A stretch of 64,000 bases of DNA from Planococcus liqunii (GTDB taxonomy: Bacteria > Bacillota > Bacilli > Bacillales_A > Planococcaceae): positions 1,860,001-1,924,000 of the forward strand of contig NZ_CP129238.1 of assembly GCF_030413595.1 (NCBI RefSeq), given 5' to 3'. Position numbers and translations under genes: made by a program. The first letter of the stretch is position 1, and each line of letters opens with the position of its first letter. The notes beneath the pieces are model-generated. The model did not search any database, was not told the origin of the DNA, and worked only from the letters and a program-made list of their open reading frames with translations. Below, one piece after another: positions 27,590-36,167 of the stretch.

Positions 27590-28405
27590 ATGGGAGAATT
27601 AGATTTAATCTTAATACTTAAAATGGTGATGATCGGAATCGTCCAAGGGTTTACGGAACCAATTCCGGTGTCATCAAGCGGGCACGTTATGATTGCGAGC
27701 GAAATACTCGGGCTCGGCGAACAGGGCTTCACTTTCGCGATATTGACAAACACGGCATCGCTATTGGCGATCATGTTCATTTACCGGAAAGATATTGCGC
27801 GTCTCGCAGTCAATTCAATCCAATACATAAGAACAAGAGAACAAACCTACAAAAGCGATTTCCTTTTTGTCTGCTATATTGTCATTGGCACAATTCCAGC
27901 GGGTGTCCTGGGTGTTCTATTGAGCGATTTTATTGCCGAAAGCGTCAGTATGACCACCATCGCTCTTATGTTGTTTGTGACAGGAATTGCGTTATTCCTG
28001 ATACGCAATATGAAAGGGAAGAAAGACGAGTCAACCATGACGGCTAAAGATGCGATTCTTGTCGGGTTGGGACAGGCAGTCGCTTTGACACCTGGAATCA
28101 GCCGGTCCGGTGCAACCATCATCACGGCGATTGCAGTCGGCTTAAAGCAGGAAACGGCTTTGCGCTTTTCGTTTATGCTTTACATCCCGGTCAGCTTAGG
28201 CGGCGTGGTGCTTGGCTTTACGGATTTTCTGGATGAACCGGATAAAGCGGCTTTAGCGGTTCCTTATGCAGCAGCCTTTATCGCAACGCTGTTCATGTCC
28301 TATTTTGCGATGCGCTGGTTCATGGGCATCATGAAGCACGGGAAATTGATTTATTTCACGTATTACTGCTTTTTAGCAGGGACTTTGCTGCTGATCTTTT
28401 TTTAA
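27590..28405 (+). CDS. uppP: Undecaprenyl-diphosphate phosphatase (UppP/BacA family)
   Basis: This 271-residue, eight-helix membrane enzyme recycles undecaprenyl diphosphate to the monophosphate carrier used in cell-wall synthesis and contributes to bacitracin resistance. The first catalytic motif is QGFTE (within the accepted (E/Q)xxxE form), followed by PVSSSGH; the second is PGISRSGAT near residue 170. The ATG follows AAGGAGGG. It ends at a terminator. The bce module is about 5 kb away, but not in the same unit. Confidence 0.92.
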   Translation: MGELDLILILKMVMIGIVQGFTEPIPVSSSGHVMIASEILGLGEQGFTFAILTNTASLLAIMFIYRKDIARLAVNSIQYIRTREQTYKSDFLFVCYIVIGTIPAGVLGVLLSDFIAESVSMTTIALMLFVTGIALFLIRNMKGKKDESTMTAKDAILVGLGQAVALTPGISRSGATIITAIAVGLKQETALRFSFMLYIPVSLGGVVLGFTDFLDEPDKAALAVPYAAAFIATLFMSYFAMRWFMGIMKHGKLIYFTYYCFLAGTLLLIFF

Positions 28406-28417
28406 TAACATTTATAC

Positions 28418-28457
28418 AAAAGGCATTTCCGAACAAATTCGGAAATGCCTTTTTGCG
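28418..28457 (+). terminator. Terminator of uppP
   Basis: AAAAGGCATTTCCGAA pairs perfectly with TTCGGAAATGCCTTTT, then TTTT-G. Confidence 0.88.
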
Positions 28458-28556
28458 TGTGTAAATATTAAAATGAAATATCAAAAATAAACATTCTTTT
28501 GTTGGGTATTATATGCTAATATATGTAAGATATTTCATATTTAACGGGAGGAAATA

Positions 28557-29852
28557 ATGGCCAATTCAAATATCCAATCGGATAGAGAAACCGTTTATTT
28601 TATTATCAGCTTGATTTTCAGTATTTTGATTTATGTATTGGCTATCGTATCGATCATCGGCATCGCAATTGCTTTAAGCGTATTGGCACTTATACTGTTT
28701 TCGAATGCCTTGATGCTCGGTTCGATTCGCGGAAACGGTATCCGGATCCACGAGCGCCAATTCCCGGACGTGTACGAAAATGTACAGGCCTTGTCCAAGG
28801 AAATGGGAATTAAAAACGTGCCGGATGTTTTTGTTATTCAGTCGGAAGGCGCTTTGAATGCATTTGCCACACGCTTTTTCGGTCGGAATATGGTCGTGCT
28901 GTATTCGGAAGTGTTTGAGTTGGCACGCGAACAAGGCATGGACGAGTTGAATTTCATCATCGCCCATGAGCTGGCGCATGTGAAGCGCCGCCATGTATGG
29001 AAAAATATTTTGATTTTGCCGGCCGGCTTTATTCCGTTTTTAAGCCAGGCGTATAGCCGCTCTTGTGAATATACGTGCGACCGCCATGCGGCTTATGCCA
29101 TTCAAAACGTTGCGGCATCCAAACGTGCTCTGACTTTGCTCGGTGTCGGCAAGCAAATGTACACTGAAGTAAATGAAGAAGCCTATAGAGAGCAGATTGC
29201 GACTGAATCGAATAGTTTTGTTTGGCTCAGTGAAGTGCTGTCGTCGCATCCGCGATTGCCTAAGCGCATTCAGGCGCTTGAACAATTTGATAAAAGCGGC
29301 GTGCCTGTTTATACGCAAAGCCATGGCAAAATCGCTTTAGGAGCAGCTTTGATTTTCGGCGGCTTGCTCGGCGTATACATGTTAACTATCGCACTATTAA
29401 CTGGCGGGGCAGTGGCTTATTCCCAGCTGATGCCGGACGCGCTGGAAGATCCGCTATTTGCAGATCCTTTTGCGGCAGAAGGAGAAACGCCATTAATGAC
29501 AGCTGCTTCCTTGGGCGACCAGGCTGAAGTCGAAAGGCTGATTGCTGAAGGTGCTGACATTCAAGAGAAAGATTCGGACGGGGCAGATGCGCTGATGTAT
29601 GCCGTTTATGCGGGAGATGCGGCCATCGCATCTTCCTTGCTTGAAGCAGGAGCCGATCCAAACTCTGCCGACATATATTCATCGGCGCTCGGCAATGCGG
29701 TTATGTACAGTGAATACGACACAGCAAAATTACTGGTGGAAAAAGGGGCTGACCCGACGCTTATCGGTCCGGATGGAATGGCCCCAATGGAGTTAGTAGG
29801 GGCCGCATCAGAAGCGGAATTTTTCGAAATGGTGAAATCCGAAAACTACTGA
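28557..29852 (+). CDS. M48 metalloprotease fused to ankyrin repeats
   Basis: This 431-residue membrane protein has two N-terminal membrane helices (about 12-55), then an M48/HtpX-type protease domain with zinc motif HELAH (His137) and a third zinc ligand candidate in CEYTCDRHA (about residue 172). A further membrane helix (about 260-285) is followed by an ankyrin-repeat tail (about 300-431; TPLMTAASLGD and LLEAGADPN). The tail would be extracellular or cytoplasmic depending on topology. The ATG follows GGGAGG. The protease-ankyrin fusion is unusual, and the substrate is unknown. Confidence 0.87.
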   Translation: MANSNIQSDRETVYFIISLIFSILIYVLAIVSIIGIAIALSVLALILFSNALMLGSIRGNGIRIHERQFPDVYENVQALSKEMGIKNVPDVFVIQSEGALNAFATRFFGRNMVVLYSEVFELAREQGMDELNFIIAHELAHVKRRHVWKNILILPAGFIPFLSQAYSRSCEYTCDRHAAYAIQNVAASKRALTLLGVGKQMYTEVNEEAYREQIATESNSFVWLSEVLSSHPRLPKRIQALEQFDKSGVPVYTQSHGKIALGAALIFGGLLGVYMLTIALLTGGAVAYSQLMPDALEDPLFADPFAAEGETPLMTAASLGDQAEVERLIAEGADIQEKDSDGADALMYAVYAGDAAIASSLLEAGADPNSADIYSSALGNAVMYSEYDTAKLLVEKGADPTLIGPDGMAPMELVGAASEAEFFEMVKSENY

Positions 29853-29883
29853 TCGCTTTTTATAAAAGGATTTGAAACAGACA

Positions 29884-29921
29884 AACAGGAGGTGCTCTAT
29901 GAGTGGCTCCTGTTTTTTTAT
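29884..29921 (+). terminator. Terminator after the M48-ankyrin gene
   Basis: AACAGGAG pairs with CTCCTGTT around a 15-nt loop, and TTTTTTT follows. Confidence 0.75.
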
Positions 29922-29971
29922 AAACAGATTCTGGGTGAATAAAAGCCGGAAAGTAAGGTTTGAGGAGCGAA

Positions 29972-30037
29972 CGCAGATAAATCTCTGGGATCGCAGATAA
30001 ATAACGAGAATCGCAGATAAAGTTTCGGAAGCGCAGG
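29972..30037. repeat. Short tandem element, CGCAGATAAA every 20 nt
   Basis: CGCAGATAAA(T) starts at 29972, 29992 and 30012, with a degenerate fourth copy (CGCAGG) at 30032. The spacing is exactly 20 nt and the spacers differ. It lies between a terminator and the SDR gene start. Confidence 0.75.
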
Positions 30038-30077
30038 AAACTGCAGCGCTGCTGTTGGAAAGGAAGGTGGGCTACAC

Positions 30078-30938
30078 ATGTACAATTACACGCTGCTGGA
30101 AAGATTCCTGTTTATGCCGCGCCGCTTTGACCTTTCAGATTTAATAAAGGAACTGGAAGGGAAAACCGTTTTAATCACAGGAGCTAGTTCCGGAATTGGC
30201 AGAGAGCTGGCTTTTTTATTCGGAAAAGCTCGGATGCACCTGATTTTAGTAGCGAGAAGGCAGGAAGAACTGCAGCACATCAAAGCGAAAATCGAAAAAG
30301 GGCCAGCTGCCGTCAGCATTTTTCCAGCGGACTTGCGGAATGAAGAAGAGATGGAAAGTTTGCTCGCATTTCTTCATGCCTTGCCAAACGGCTTGGATAT
30401 CGTCATCAACAATGCCGGCCTCTCGATCAACCGGCCCATTTCAAAATCACTCGACCGGTACCATGATTTTACCCGCACCATGGCAATCAATTATTTTGCA
30501 CCGGTGCAATTGCTGCTGTCGACCATTCCCTTGTTGGCAAAAAAGAAGGGTCATATTGTCAATGTTTCCACCATCAACACGTTGCTCTATCCTGTCCCGT
30601 ACTGGGCTGCTTATCAGGCTTCCAAAGGCGCATTTAATATATGGCTCCGTTCTGCTGCACCGGAATTAAAAGTCCGGGGCATTTCCACTTCCAGCATTTA
30701 TTTGCCGTTAGTGAAAACACCGATGATTGCGCCAACTGCAGCATATCTTGGGAAGCCGGCGATGTCGCCGGTGCATGTAGCAGAAATCATCGGACGCGCC
30801 ATCTGCCATAACCGAAAAGTCTACAAGCCGTGGTGGCTGGGTCCAGGGGAATTGGCCTCATTGGTATTCAAGTGGCCTCTAGACATGCTTGTTTCACGCT
30901 CGGTAAAGAAAAAGGAGGCAGGAACCGTTGGCGAATAG
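30078..30938 (+). CDS. SDR-family NAD(P)-dependent oxidoreductase
   Basis: This 286-residue classical short-chain dehydrogenase has the cofactor motif GASSGIG (about residue 36), NNAG (about 114), a serine in NVSTIN, and the active-site YQASK (about 185). The residue after the Rossmann beta-2 strand is Arg-rich (ARRQEE), favouring NADP. The ATG follows GGAAGGTGGG. It overlaps the acyl-AMP ligase gene by 11 nt. The C-terminal tail is hydrophobic and basic, suggesting membrane association. The substrate may be an acyl chain. Confidence 0.85.
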   Translation: MYNYTLLERFLFMPRRFDLSDLIKELEGKTVLITGASSGIGRELAFLFGKARMHLILVARRQEELQHIKAKIEKGPAAVSIFPADLRNEEEMESLLAFLHALPNGLDIVINNAGLSINRPISKSLDRYHDFTRTMAINYFAPVQLLLSTIPLLAKKKGHIVNVSTINTLLYPVPYWAAYQASKGAFNIWLRSAAPELKVRGISTSSIYLPLVKTPMIAPTAAYLGKPAMSPVHVAEIIGRAICHNRKVYKPWWLGPGELASLVFKWPLDMLVSRSVKKKEAGTVGE

Positions 30939-32490
30939 CTTATTGAAACTGTTGTTCCATCTTCAGCTGCTGTCGCCTGCGAAGCTGTTCTTTTTCGCAC
31001 GGGCCGCTCGGCGAAACGGCATCAATCTGATGCTTTTATTTTCACTTATTGGAAAAGAGGATCGCGTCAAAATAGCACTCTCCGACAGCCGGGAAATGCT
31101 CACATACTCGCAACTCCAAGAGCGATGTGAAAATCTCGCGGGTCAATTGAAAGCGCGTTACCGAATCGAAGCCGGCCAGAAAGTCGCTTTTTTCTGCCAC
31201 AGCCACGCATCGTTGGTGCAAGCTTTGTTTGCCGCGTCCCGTTTGGGTGCGAGGCTTTATCTGCTGAACAGTTCGATGTCCAAAAGCCAATTCAACCGGA
31301 TGCTGGAAGAACAGCAATTCGACTTCCTCATTTATGACGAAGAATTTACTGGCCTGGTTGAGGCCTCAAGCTACTGCAAGGAGAAGCTGTTAAGCTATCA
31401 CGAAAGCAAGCCGGCAGTCAGTTTACTCGTGCAGGAGAAGCGGAATGAAAGAGAGGCTTTAAACCCGGTGTCCGGCAGCCAGATCGTTTTATTGACCGGT
31501 GGTACGACCGGAAAGCCGAAACAAGTGGTCCACCAGCCTTCAATTTTCACATTTCTTCAGCCGTTTTGTGCACTGCTCGACCGCTTGCAGCTTGCACACT
31601 ATCAAACGGCCTTTATCGCCACCCCGCTTTACCACGGCTATGGCATCGCCATTTTACTGGCTCTTTTTGCACTTGGAAAGAAAGTGGCGATCCAGGATCA
31701 TTTTGAAGCTGCTGCAGCCTGCAAACTGATCCAGGAACACCAGGTTGAAGTTGCCACAGTCGTTCCGTTGATGGTCCATCGAATGCTGGAGCACAATACA
31801 GAAGATTTGCGCTCTCTCAAGTGCATCGCCTCCGGCGGCTCGAAACTGAATCCGGTTTTGGTTGAGGAAGTAAAACAACGGCTGGGAAATGTCTTGTACA
31901 ATTTATACGGGACGTCAGAAACAGGGCTTAACATGATTGCAACACCGGATGATCTCGCCTATAATCCGGATACGCTTGGCCGGCTGATCCGCGGCGGAAA
32001 GCTGCGGGTGATGGTGGACGGAAAAGAAACGGGAAATGAAGTGGCGGGAAAGTTTTTCCTCCGAAACAACTGGTCGATGAAAAACAAGGAAACTCGCTGG
32101 ATTGATACGGGGGACTGCGGATACCGGGACCATCGGGGCTATTATTTTTTCTGCGGAAGAACCGATGACGTGATTGTTTGTGCCGGGAATAATATTCATC
32201 CACTGGAAGTCGAAACAGCGGCCACTGTCCATCCGCTTATAGATGATATTGCGGTAATTGGAATTGAAGACAAATACCGGGGACAACGGCTAAAAGCTTT
32301 TGTCCAGTGCTCTCCAGGATGTACACTGGACGAAAAAGAACTGATTGGGTGGCTTCGTACGCAACTGGCCGATTTTCAAGTGCCCCGGGAAATCGTCTTT
32401 GTGAAGGAACTTCCTTATACCTCGGTCGGCAAACTGGATCGGAAAAAGCTTCAAAGGGGGGAACTTCATTTGCTTGAGAGACGCCTATAA
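30928..32490 (+). CDS. AMP-dependent acyl-CoA synthetase/ligase
   Basis: The 520-residue ANL-superfamily enzyme activates a carboxylate, probably an acyl chain, as an acyl-adenylate. The P-loop motif is LTGGTTGKPK (about residue 190), A5-like YGTSETG (about 328), A7 (DTGDCGYRD, about 393) and A10 lysine in SVGKLDRKK (about 506). It starts with a TTG after AAAGGAGG and overlaps the SDR gene. The hydrophobic N-terminus suggests membrane contact. The SDR-ligase pair points to modification of a fatty acid or lipid. Confidence 0.85.
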   Translation: MANSLLKLLFHLQLLSPAKLFFFARAARRNGINLMLLFSLIGKEDRVKIALSDSREMLTYSQLQERCENLAGQLKARYRIEAGQKVAFFCHSHASLVQALFAASRLGARLYLLNSSMSKSQFNRMLEEQQFDFLIYDEEFTGLVEASSYCKEKLLSYHESKPAVSLLVQEKRNEREALNPVSGSQIVLLTGGTTGKPKQVVHQPSIFTFLQPFCALLDRLQLAHYQTAFIATPLYHGYGIAILLALFALGKKVAIQDHFEAAAACKLIQEHQVEVATVVPLMVHRMLEHNTEDLRSLKCIASGGSKLNPVLVEEVKQRLGNVLYNLYGTSETGLNMIATPDDLAYNPDTLGRLIRGGKLRVMVDGKETGNEVAGKFFLRNNWSMKNKETRWIDTGDCGYRDHRGYYFFCGRTDDVIVCAGNNIHPLEVETAATVHPLIDDIAVIGIEDKYRGQRLKAFVQCSPGCTLDEKELIGWLRTQLADFQVPREIVFVKELPYTSVGKLDRKKLQRGELHLLERRL

Positions 32491-32532
32491 GTATAGATGG
32501 ATTTATGAATGGCGGAAGGGAGAAGGAATATT

Positions 32533-32811
32533 TTGCTGAAAAAAGTGTATTCGATCGGGTCTGGGTTTTGTTTTCTGCTCATGATTTTGCCGCTCGCCCT
32601 TCCGTATTCTTCAGGTGGAGCCGACTGGTTTGATTTGCTTCTCTCGGTAAACTTTTATTTCCCCATGATGCTGGGAGCAGCCGGAATCGTACTGGGGCGG
32701 CTGGGTGTTAAAGGCAATGTGAGATTTTATCTGGTTTTATTGAACTCGCTAATTTTTGCCTTTTATATCTTCGTCACATTGGTCGCTATCTATGGATTTC
32801 AAGAGCCTTAA
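32533..32811 (+). CDS. Small membrane protein, unknown function
   Basis: This 92-residue protein has three hydrophobic segments (about 6-24, 35-55 and 66-86). A TTG at 32533 is preferred over ATG 32509, because AAGGA lies 5 nt upstream. It lies 42 nt after the acyl ligase gene and may belong to the same unit. No family is recognised. Confidence 0.5.
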   Translation: MLKKVYSIGSGFCFLLMILPLALPYSSGGADWFDLLLSVNFYFPMMLGAAGIVLGRLGVKGNVRFYLVLLNSLIFAFYIFVTLVAIYGFQEP

Positions 32812-32825
32812 AATAATTTGACAGA

Positions 32826-32869
32826 CCAAAACGGAACGGCGGGATTGAAAGACCGCCGTTCCGTTTTGG
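32826..32869. terminator. Perfect 17-bp inverted repeat, likely terminator
   Basis: CCAAAACGGAACGGCGG pairs with its perfect complement across a 10-nt loop, followed by TTTG on the plus strand. It lies between convergent genes. The poor T-run leaves some doubt about the mechanism. Confidence 0.65.
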
Positions 32870-32884
32870 TTTGTCCTCTAAAAA

Positions 32885-32992
32885 TTATTCGTCTTTCCTG
32901 AAGAAAGCCATCATATGAAGCGCCAAAGTACCGCCTATCGAGAAGCTGGCCATGAAGATCGAATCGCAGTGTTCACTCAGCCAGCTGAACAC
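32885..32992 (-). CDS. Possible 35-residue membrane peptide
   Basis: A GTG at 32992 opens a 35-residue frame (MFSWLSEHCDSIF..., ending FFRKDE) with one hydrophobic helix. It begins 4 nt after the isochorismatase-like stop codon in the same direction, with GAGGAA abutting the GTG. Coupled translation would be needed. It may equally be chance. Confidence 0.3.
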   Translation of the reverse strand: MFSWLSEHCDSIFMASFSIGGTLALHMMAFFRKDE

Positions 32993-32996
32993 TTCC

Positions 32997-33512
32997 TCAG
33001 GAAAACTGGATCTCTTTTGCCTCTTTAAGTTCTGCGAAAGAACTTAACACATCGTTGTGATGGTCAATAATCTGTTTGGCAGTTAAGAGCTCCGAGTCCC
33101 ATGTGCCGTGCCCATCCTTAGCCAAAGTTACTTTGTAGCCAAGGCTGTAAGCTCGTCGGCAAGTTGTGTCAATGCAATACTCGGTCTGGTTGCCGGCGAG
33201 AACGAGATGCTGAATGTTTTTCGCGTTTAAGGCATCTTGAAGCCCCGTCTTGTGAAACGAGTCCGGCGTTGTTTTTTGTATGACGGCTTCTCCGTTGAGC
33301 GGCTGAACAGACATATGGATTTGCCAATCGTGGTTGCCGGCAACTAAAGCCCTGTCATTGTGCTGGACAAAAATGACAGGGACATTTGCGGAACGTGCCC
33401 CTTCAATTAAATTCTTCAGGTTTTCAAGCAAGGCATCTTTGTTGTATACCGGATTGTCTTCAGCAAACATCTCGTTTTGAGCGTCTATAACGAGCAGCGC
33501 AGTATGGTCCAT
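32997..33512 (-). CDS. Isochorismatase-family cysteine hydrolase
   Basis: This 171-residue protein has the catalytic triad of the family: Asp in VIDAQNEMF (about residue 9), Lys in QKTTPDSF (about 82) and Cys in TEYCIDTT (about 116). Related enzymes hydrolyse nicotinamide, N-carbamoylsarcosine or isochorismate; no substrate is implied by the context. ATG 33512 is chosen because GGAGGG lies 9 nt upstream; the upstream TTG at 33527 is inside that site. Confidence 0.85.
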   Translation of the reverse strand: MDHTALLVIDAQNEMFAEDNPVYNKDALLENLKNLIEGARSANVPVIFVQHNDRALVAGNHDWQIHMSVQPLNGEAVIQKTTPDSFHKTGLQDALNAKNIQHLVLAGNQTEYCIDTTCRRAYSLGYKVTLAKDGHGTWDSELLTAKQIIDHHNDVLSSFAELKEAKEIQFS

Positions 33513-33691
33513 TCTGCTTCCCTCCAATTCACTTCTTCAATAGGATATTCGGCATTTTCAGGCAGAATCCTTTCTTTTGCTAAGCAAATGCCACGGGTTG
33601 CAAACTTAGGCAAAGACATTACAAGAAAGGGATTTTAGCTGTGCATAGCGAAAACTTAAAAAAGACTAAATTGACTATTGGAGGGATCGCT

Positions 33692-34453
33692 TTGCCCTTA
33701 AATGATTTTTTGCTTGAGTGTATGAACTGGCCAGCCATAAAAGAAAAAATAGGTGCGGGAATGGACACCGTCATCATCTGTACAGCTTCGGTTGAACAGC
33801 ACGGCTATCATTTGTCCGAACTGACGGATACGCTGATTGGCGAAGCAACCGGACTTTTAGTTGCTGAAAAATTAGGAAACGCTTTAATGGCTCCGGTGAT
33901 CCGGCCTGGCCTATCTGAACACCACATCCCGATGGCCGGCAGTCTGACGCTGCGCCCTGAAGTTTACCGGGGTCTTCTTGAAGACTATGTCACCAGTTAC
34001 CAGAACCATGGGTTCAAGAAGGTCGTGATTTTTTCATCCCATGGCGGAAATTTTAATGAAAACGAAAAGATTGTGCAAAGCCTGAAAAAGCGGCATCCGG
34101 ATATGCAATTCAGTAGTGCATTGACCTTGATGGAACTGATGGGACTCATGGCGGAATTTGAGAAAAAGTATAACTTAGCAGAAGGCAGCTGCGGGCATGG
34201 CGGCGCGATGGAAACATCAGTCATGCTGCACATCGCTCCAGATCAGGTTGACATGGAAAAAGCGACACCTGGTTTTATTGGGAAAATGACCGAAGAAGTC
34301 TTAGCAAAATTATTTGAACACGGCATTGTCGGGCTTTCCGACGTGGGCATTATCGGCGACCCACGGCAAGCGGAAGCGGAGTGGGGCGAGTGGTTCCTGG
34401 AACTGATGTCCGATGAAATCGTCAAAGCTGTACAAAGGGATTTTAAAGGTTAA
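33692..34453 (+). CDS. Creatininase-family amidohydrolase
   Basis: About 253 residues with the creatininase fold. Metal-binding motifs are EQHGYHL (about residue 35), SEHH (about 78), SSHGGN (about 114) and the conserved acidic GGAMETS (about 171). Family members act on creatinine or cyclic amides, such as mycofactocin precursor or 3-dehydro-scyllo-inosose relatives, and the substrate here is unknown. TTG 33692 with GGAGGG 6-7 nt upstream is preferred; a longer GTG start at 33641 is possible and would give 270 residues. Confidence 0.8.
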   Translation: MPLNDFLLECMNWPAIKEKIGAGMDTVIICTASVEQHGYHLSELTDTLIGEATGLLVAEKLGNALMAPVIRPGLSEHHIPMAGSLTLRPEVYRGLLEDYVTSYQNHGFKKVVIFSSHGGNFNENEKIVQSLKKRHPDMQFSSALTLMELMGLMAEFEKKYNLAEGSCGHGGAMETSVMLHIAPDQVDMEKATPGFIGKMTEEVLAKLFEHGIVGLSDVGIIGDPRQAEAEWGEWFLELMSDEIVKAVQRDFKG

Positions 34454-34538
34454 CGACAAAACTGGAGGTTTTCAACTAAATACGCGTCTAAACCAGTTAA
34501 GTACGAAGGAATATTCTAAAGAATAAGGTGGAGAAGCA

Positions 34539-35537
34539 GTGAAAGTCACGTACAAAATGATTGACAAGCAATTAAGGCTACGGGGATTTTTGTACAATCT
34601 CTTATTAAAGAAATCCAGTGAAGAAAAATACATTAAATTTATGCATACCATCAAAAAGCAGACGGAAAACCGCAAAGGGCAAAAAGTCGATGGCCTGCAT
34701 TTCTCGGAACAATGGATTACGCGCAAAGACGGATCAAAGCTCCGCATCTGCATTTATAAACCGCTCGATCCAGCTCAAAATGCTCCTGGGGTCCTTTGGC
34801 TGCATGGCGGCGGATATTCCCAGGGGATTCCGGAACTTTTTTCGGCAACTTACAAAAGGCTGATCCAAGCCCGCGACTGCGTCGTCATTGCACCGGATTA
34901 CCGGTTGTCGATTGAAGCGCCGTACCCTGCGGCACTGGATGATTGTTATGCCGCGCTTCTGTGGATGAAAGACCATGCAGAAGAATTGGGACTTCGTAGC
35001 AATCAGCTGATTGTGGGCGGGGAAAGTGCAGGAGCGGGATTGACTGCCGCTTTGACTCTCCTTGCGAGAGACCGCGGGGAAGTGAACATCGCGTTTCAAA
35101 TGCCGCTCTACCCCATGCTCGATGACCGCATGGCGACAGAGTCAGCAAAAGACAATAATGCACCCATTTGGAATTCTGACACAAACCGGTGGGCATGGAA
35201 GCTGTATCTGGGAGAATTATACGGCAAAGAAGTGCCGGTTTATGCGGCTGCTTCACGGGCGACAGATTACAGCAAGCTGCCGCCTACGGCCACATTCGTA
35301 GGAGACATTGAACCGTTCAAGGATGAAACTATTGAATATGTAAAAAATTTAGAGCAAGCCGGCGTGCCAGTCAGGTTCCAACTGTTTAAAGGCGGCTACC
35401 ACGGATTTGATATCATCAATCCGAACGCAGAACTGAGCAAAAAGGCCACTGCCTTTTTCATCGAATCCTTTAATTACGCAGTGGACCATTATTTCGCTGA
35501 ACAAAACCACCCGGTGAAAAGTGATGTGCATTTTTGA
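34539..35537 (+). CDS. Alpha/beta hydrolase, hormone-sensitive-lipase family
   Basis: The 332-residue enzyme has the oxyanion motif HGGGYSQG (about residue 88) and the nucleophile motif GESAGAG (about 165). A likely acid lies in VGDIEPFKDE (about 250) and the His in GGYHGFD (about 288). This is the arrangement of HSL-type esterases acting on short acyl esters. The GTG start follows AAGGTGGAG. It has no signal peptide and is cytoplasmic. Confidence 0.87.
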   Translation: MKVTYKMIDKQLRLRGFLYNLLLKKSSEEKYIKFMHTIKKQTENRKGQKVDGLHFSEQWITRKDGSKLRICIYKPLDPAQNAPGVLWLHGGGYSQGIPELFSATYKRLIQARDCVVIAPDYRLSIEAPYPAALDDCYAALLWMKDHAEELGLRSNQLIVGGESAGAGLTAALTLLARDRGEVNIAFQMPLYPMLDDRMATESAKDNNAPIWNSDTNRWAWKLYLGELYGKEVPVYAAASRATDYSKLPPTATFVGDIEPFKDETIEYVKNLEQAGVPVRFQLFKGGYHGFDIINPNAELSKKATAFFIESFNYAVDHYFAEQNHPVKSDVHF

Positions 35538-35716
35538 AAAAGTCTTACTCGGTGCACAACACGTACACTTCGGATTCAAGCCTTTTAACGATGCTGCAGA
35601 GGAGGAATAGCAACATACGGTTGTAAAAGGAAATTCCGTTTTGTGAACAGTACGGGGGTAACTTCAAAGAGAAAGGAGAGGCCATGGTGTGCACTAAGCC
35701 CATCTGGTGAAAATGA
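35538..35716. other. Intergenic stretch before the hotdog gene
   Basis: No gene or clear terminator is visible. A GGAGG at about 35600 is not followed by a convincing frame. Confidence 0.3.
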
Positions 35717-35729
35717 AGGAGGGAAATAA

Positions 35730-36113
35730 TTGGTTATTGCTGTAGGAGAAACCATCATATTTGAACGCAATTTTTCGAAAAAAGATATCGAATTGTTTTC
35801 ACAGATTTCCGGAGACGAAGGGATTCATCACCTTGAGCAGGATGAACAAGGGAGGCTGGTTGTACAGGGACTGCTGACAGCGACCTTACCGACAAAAATA
35901 GGCGGGGACCACAATGTGCTCGCCCGCCATATGAATTTTGAGTTTTTGCGGCCTGTATATACCGGAGACACAATTCGCTGTGAAGTAACCATCAGCCATT
36001 TTGAACAACAGGAAAAACGTGCCCGCATTACTGCCCCTTTTTCCTGCACCAACCAGCATGGAAAAGAAGTGCTGAAAGGGAGTTTCTCAGGTGTCATATT
36101 AAGACGTGACTAG
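35730..36113 (+). CDS. MaoC/hotdog-fold acyl-CoA dehydratase-like protein
   Basis: This 127-residue single-hotdog protein contains SGDEGIHHL (about residue 28), the R-hydratase/MaoC motif that carries the catalytic Asp and His. A TTG start at 35730 has AAGGAGGG 6 nt upstream. The neighbourhood has an acyl ligase, an SDR and cardiolipin synthase, which suggests lipid metabolism, but there is no operon link. It could also be a thioesterase. Confidence 0.72.
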   Translation: MVIAVGETIIFERNFSKKDIELFSQISGDEGIHHLEQDEQGRLVVQGLLTATLPTKIGGDHNVLARHMNFEFLRPVYTGDTIRCEVTISHFEQQEKRARITAPFSCTNQHGKEVLKGSFSGVILRRD

Positions 36114-36167
36114 TGGCAGCTTTTTAGGGTAAAGAAAAGGAATGCTTAAAGAAAGGAGGTAATTATT

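Noticed and set aside
27620..27670. UppP with Gln in place of the first catalytic Glu
   Set aside because: The family motif is (E/Q)xxxE, so QGFTE is a normal variant.
29972..30037. CRISPR array
   Set aside because: Repeats are 10-11 nt at 20-nt spacing, too short and too few, with no cas genes.
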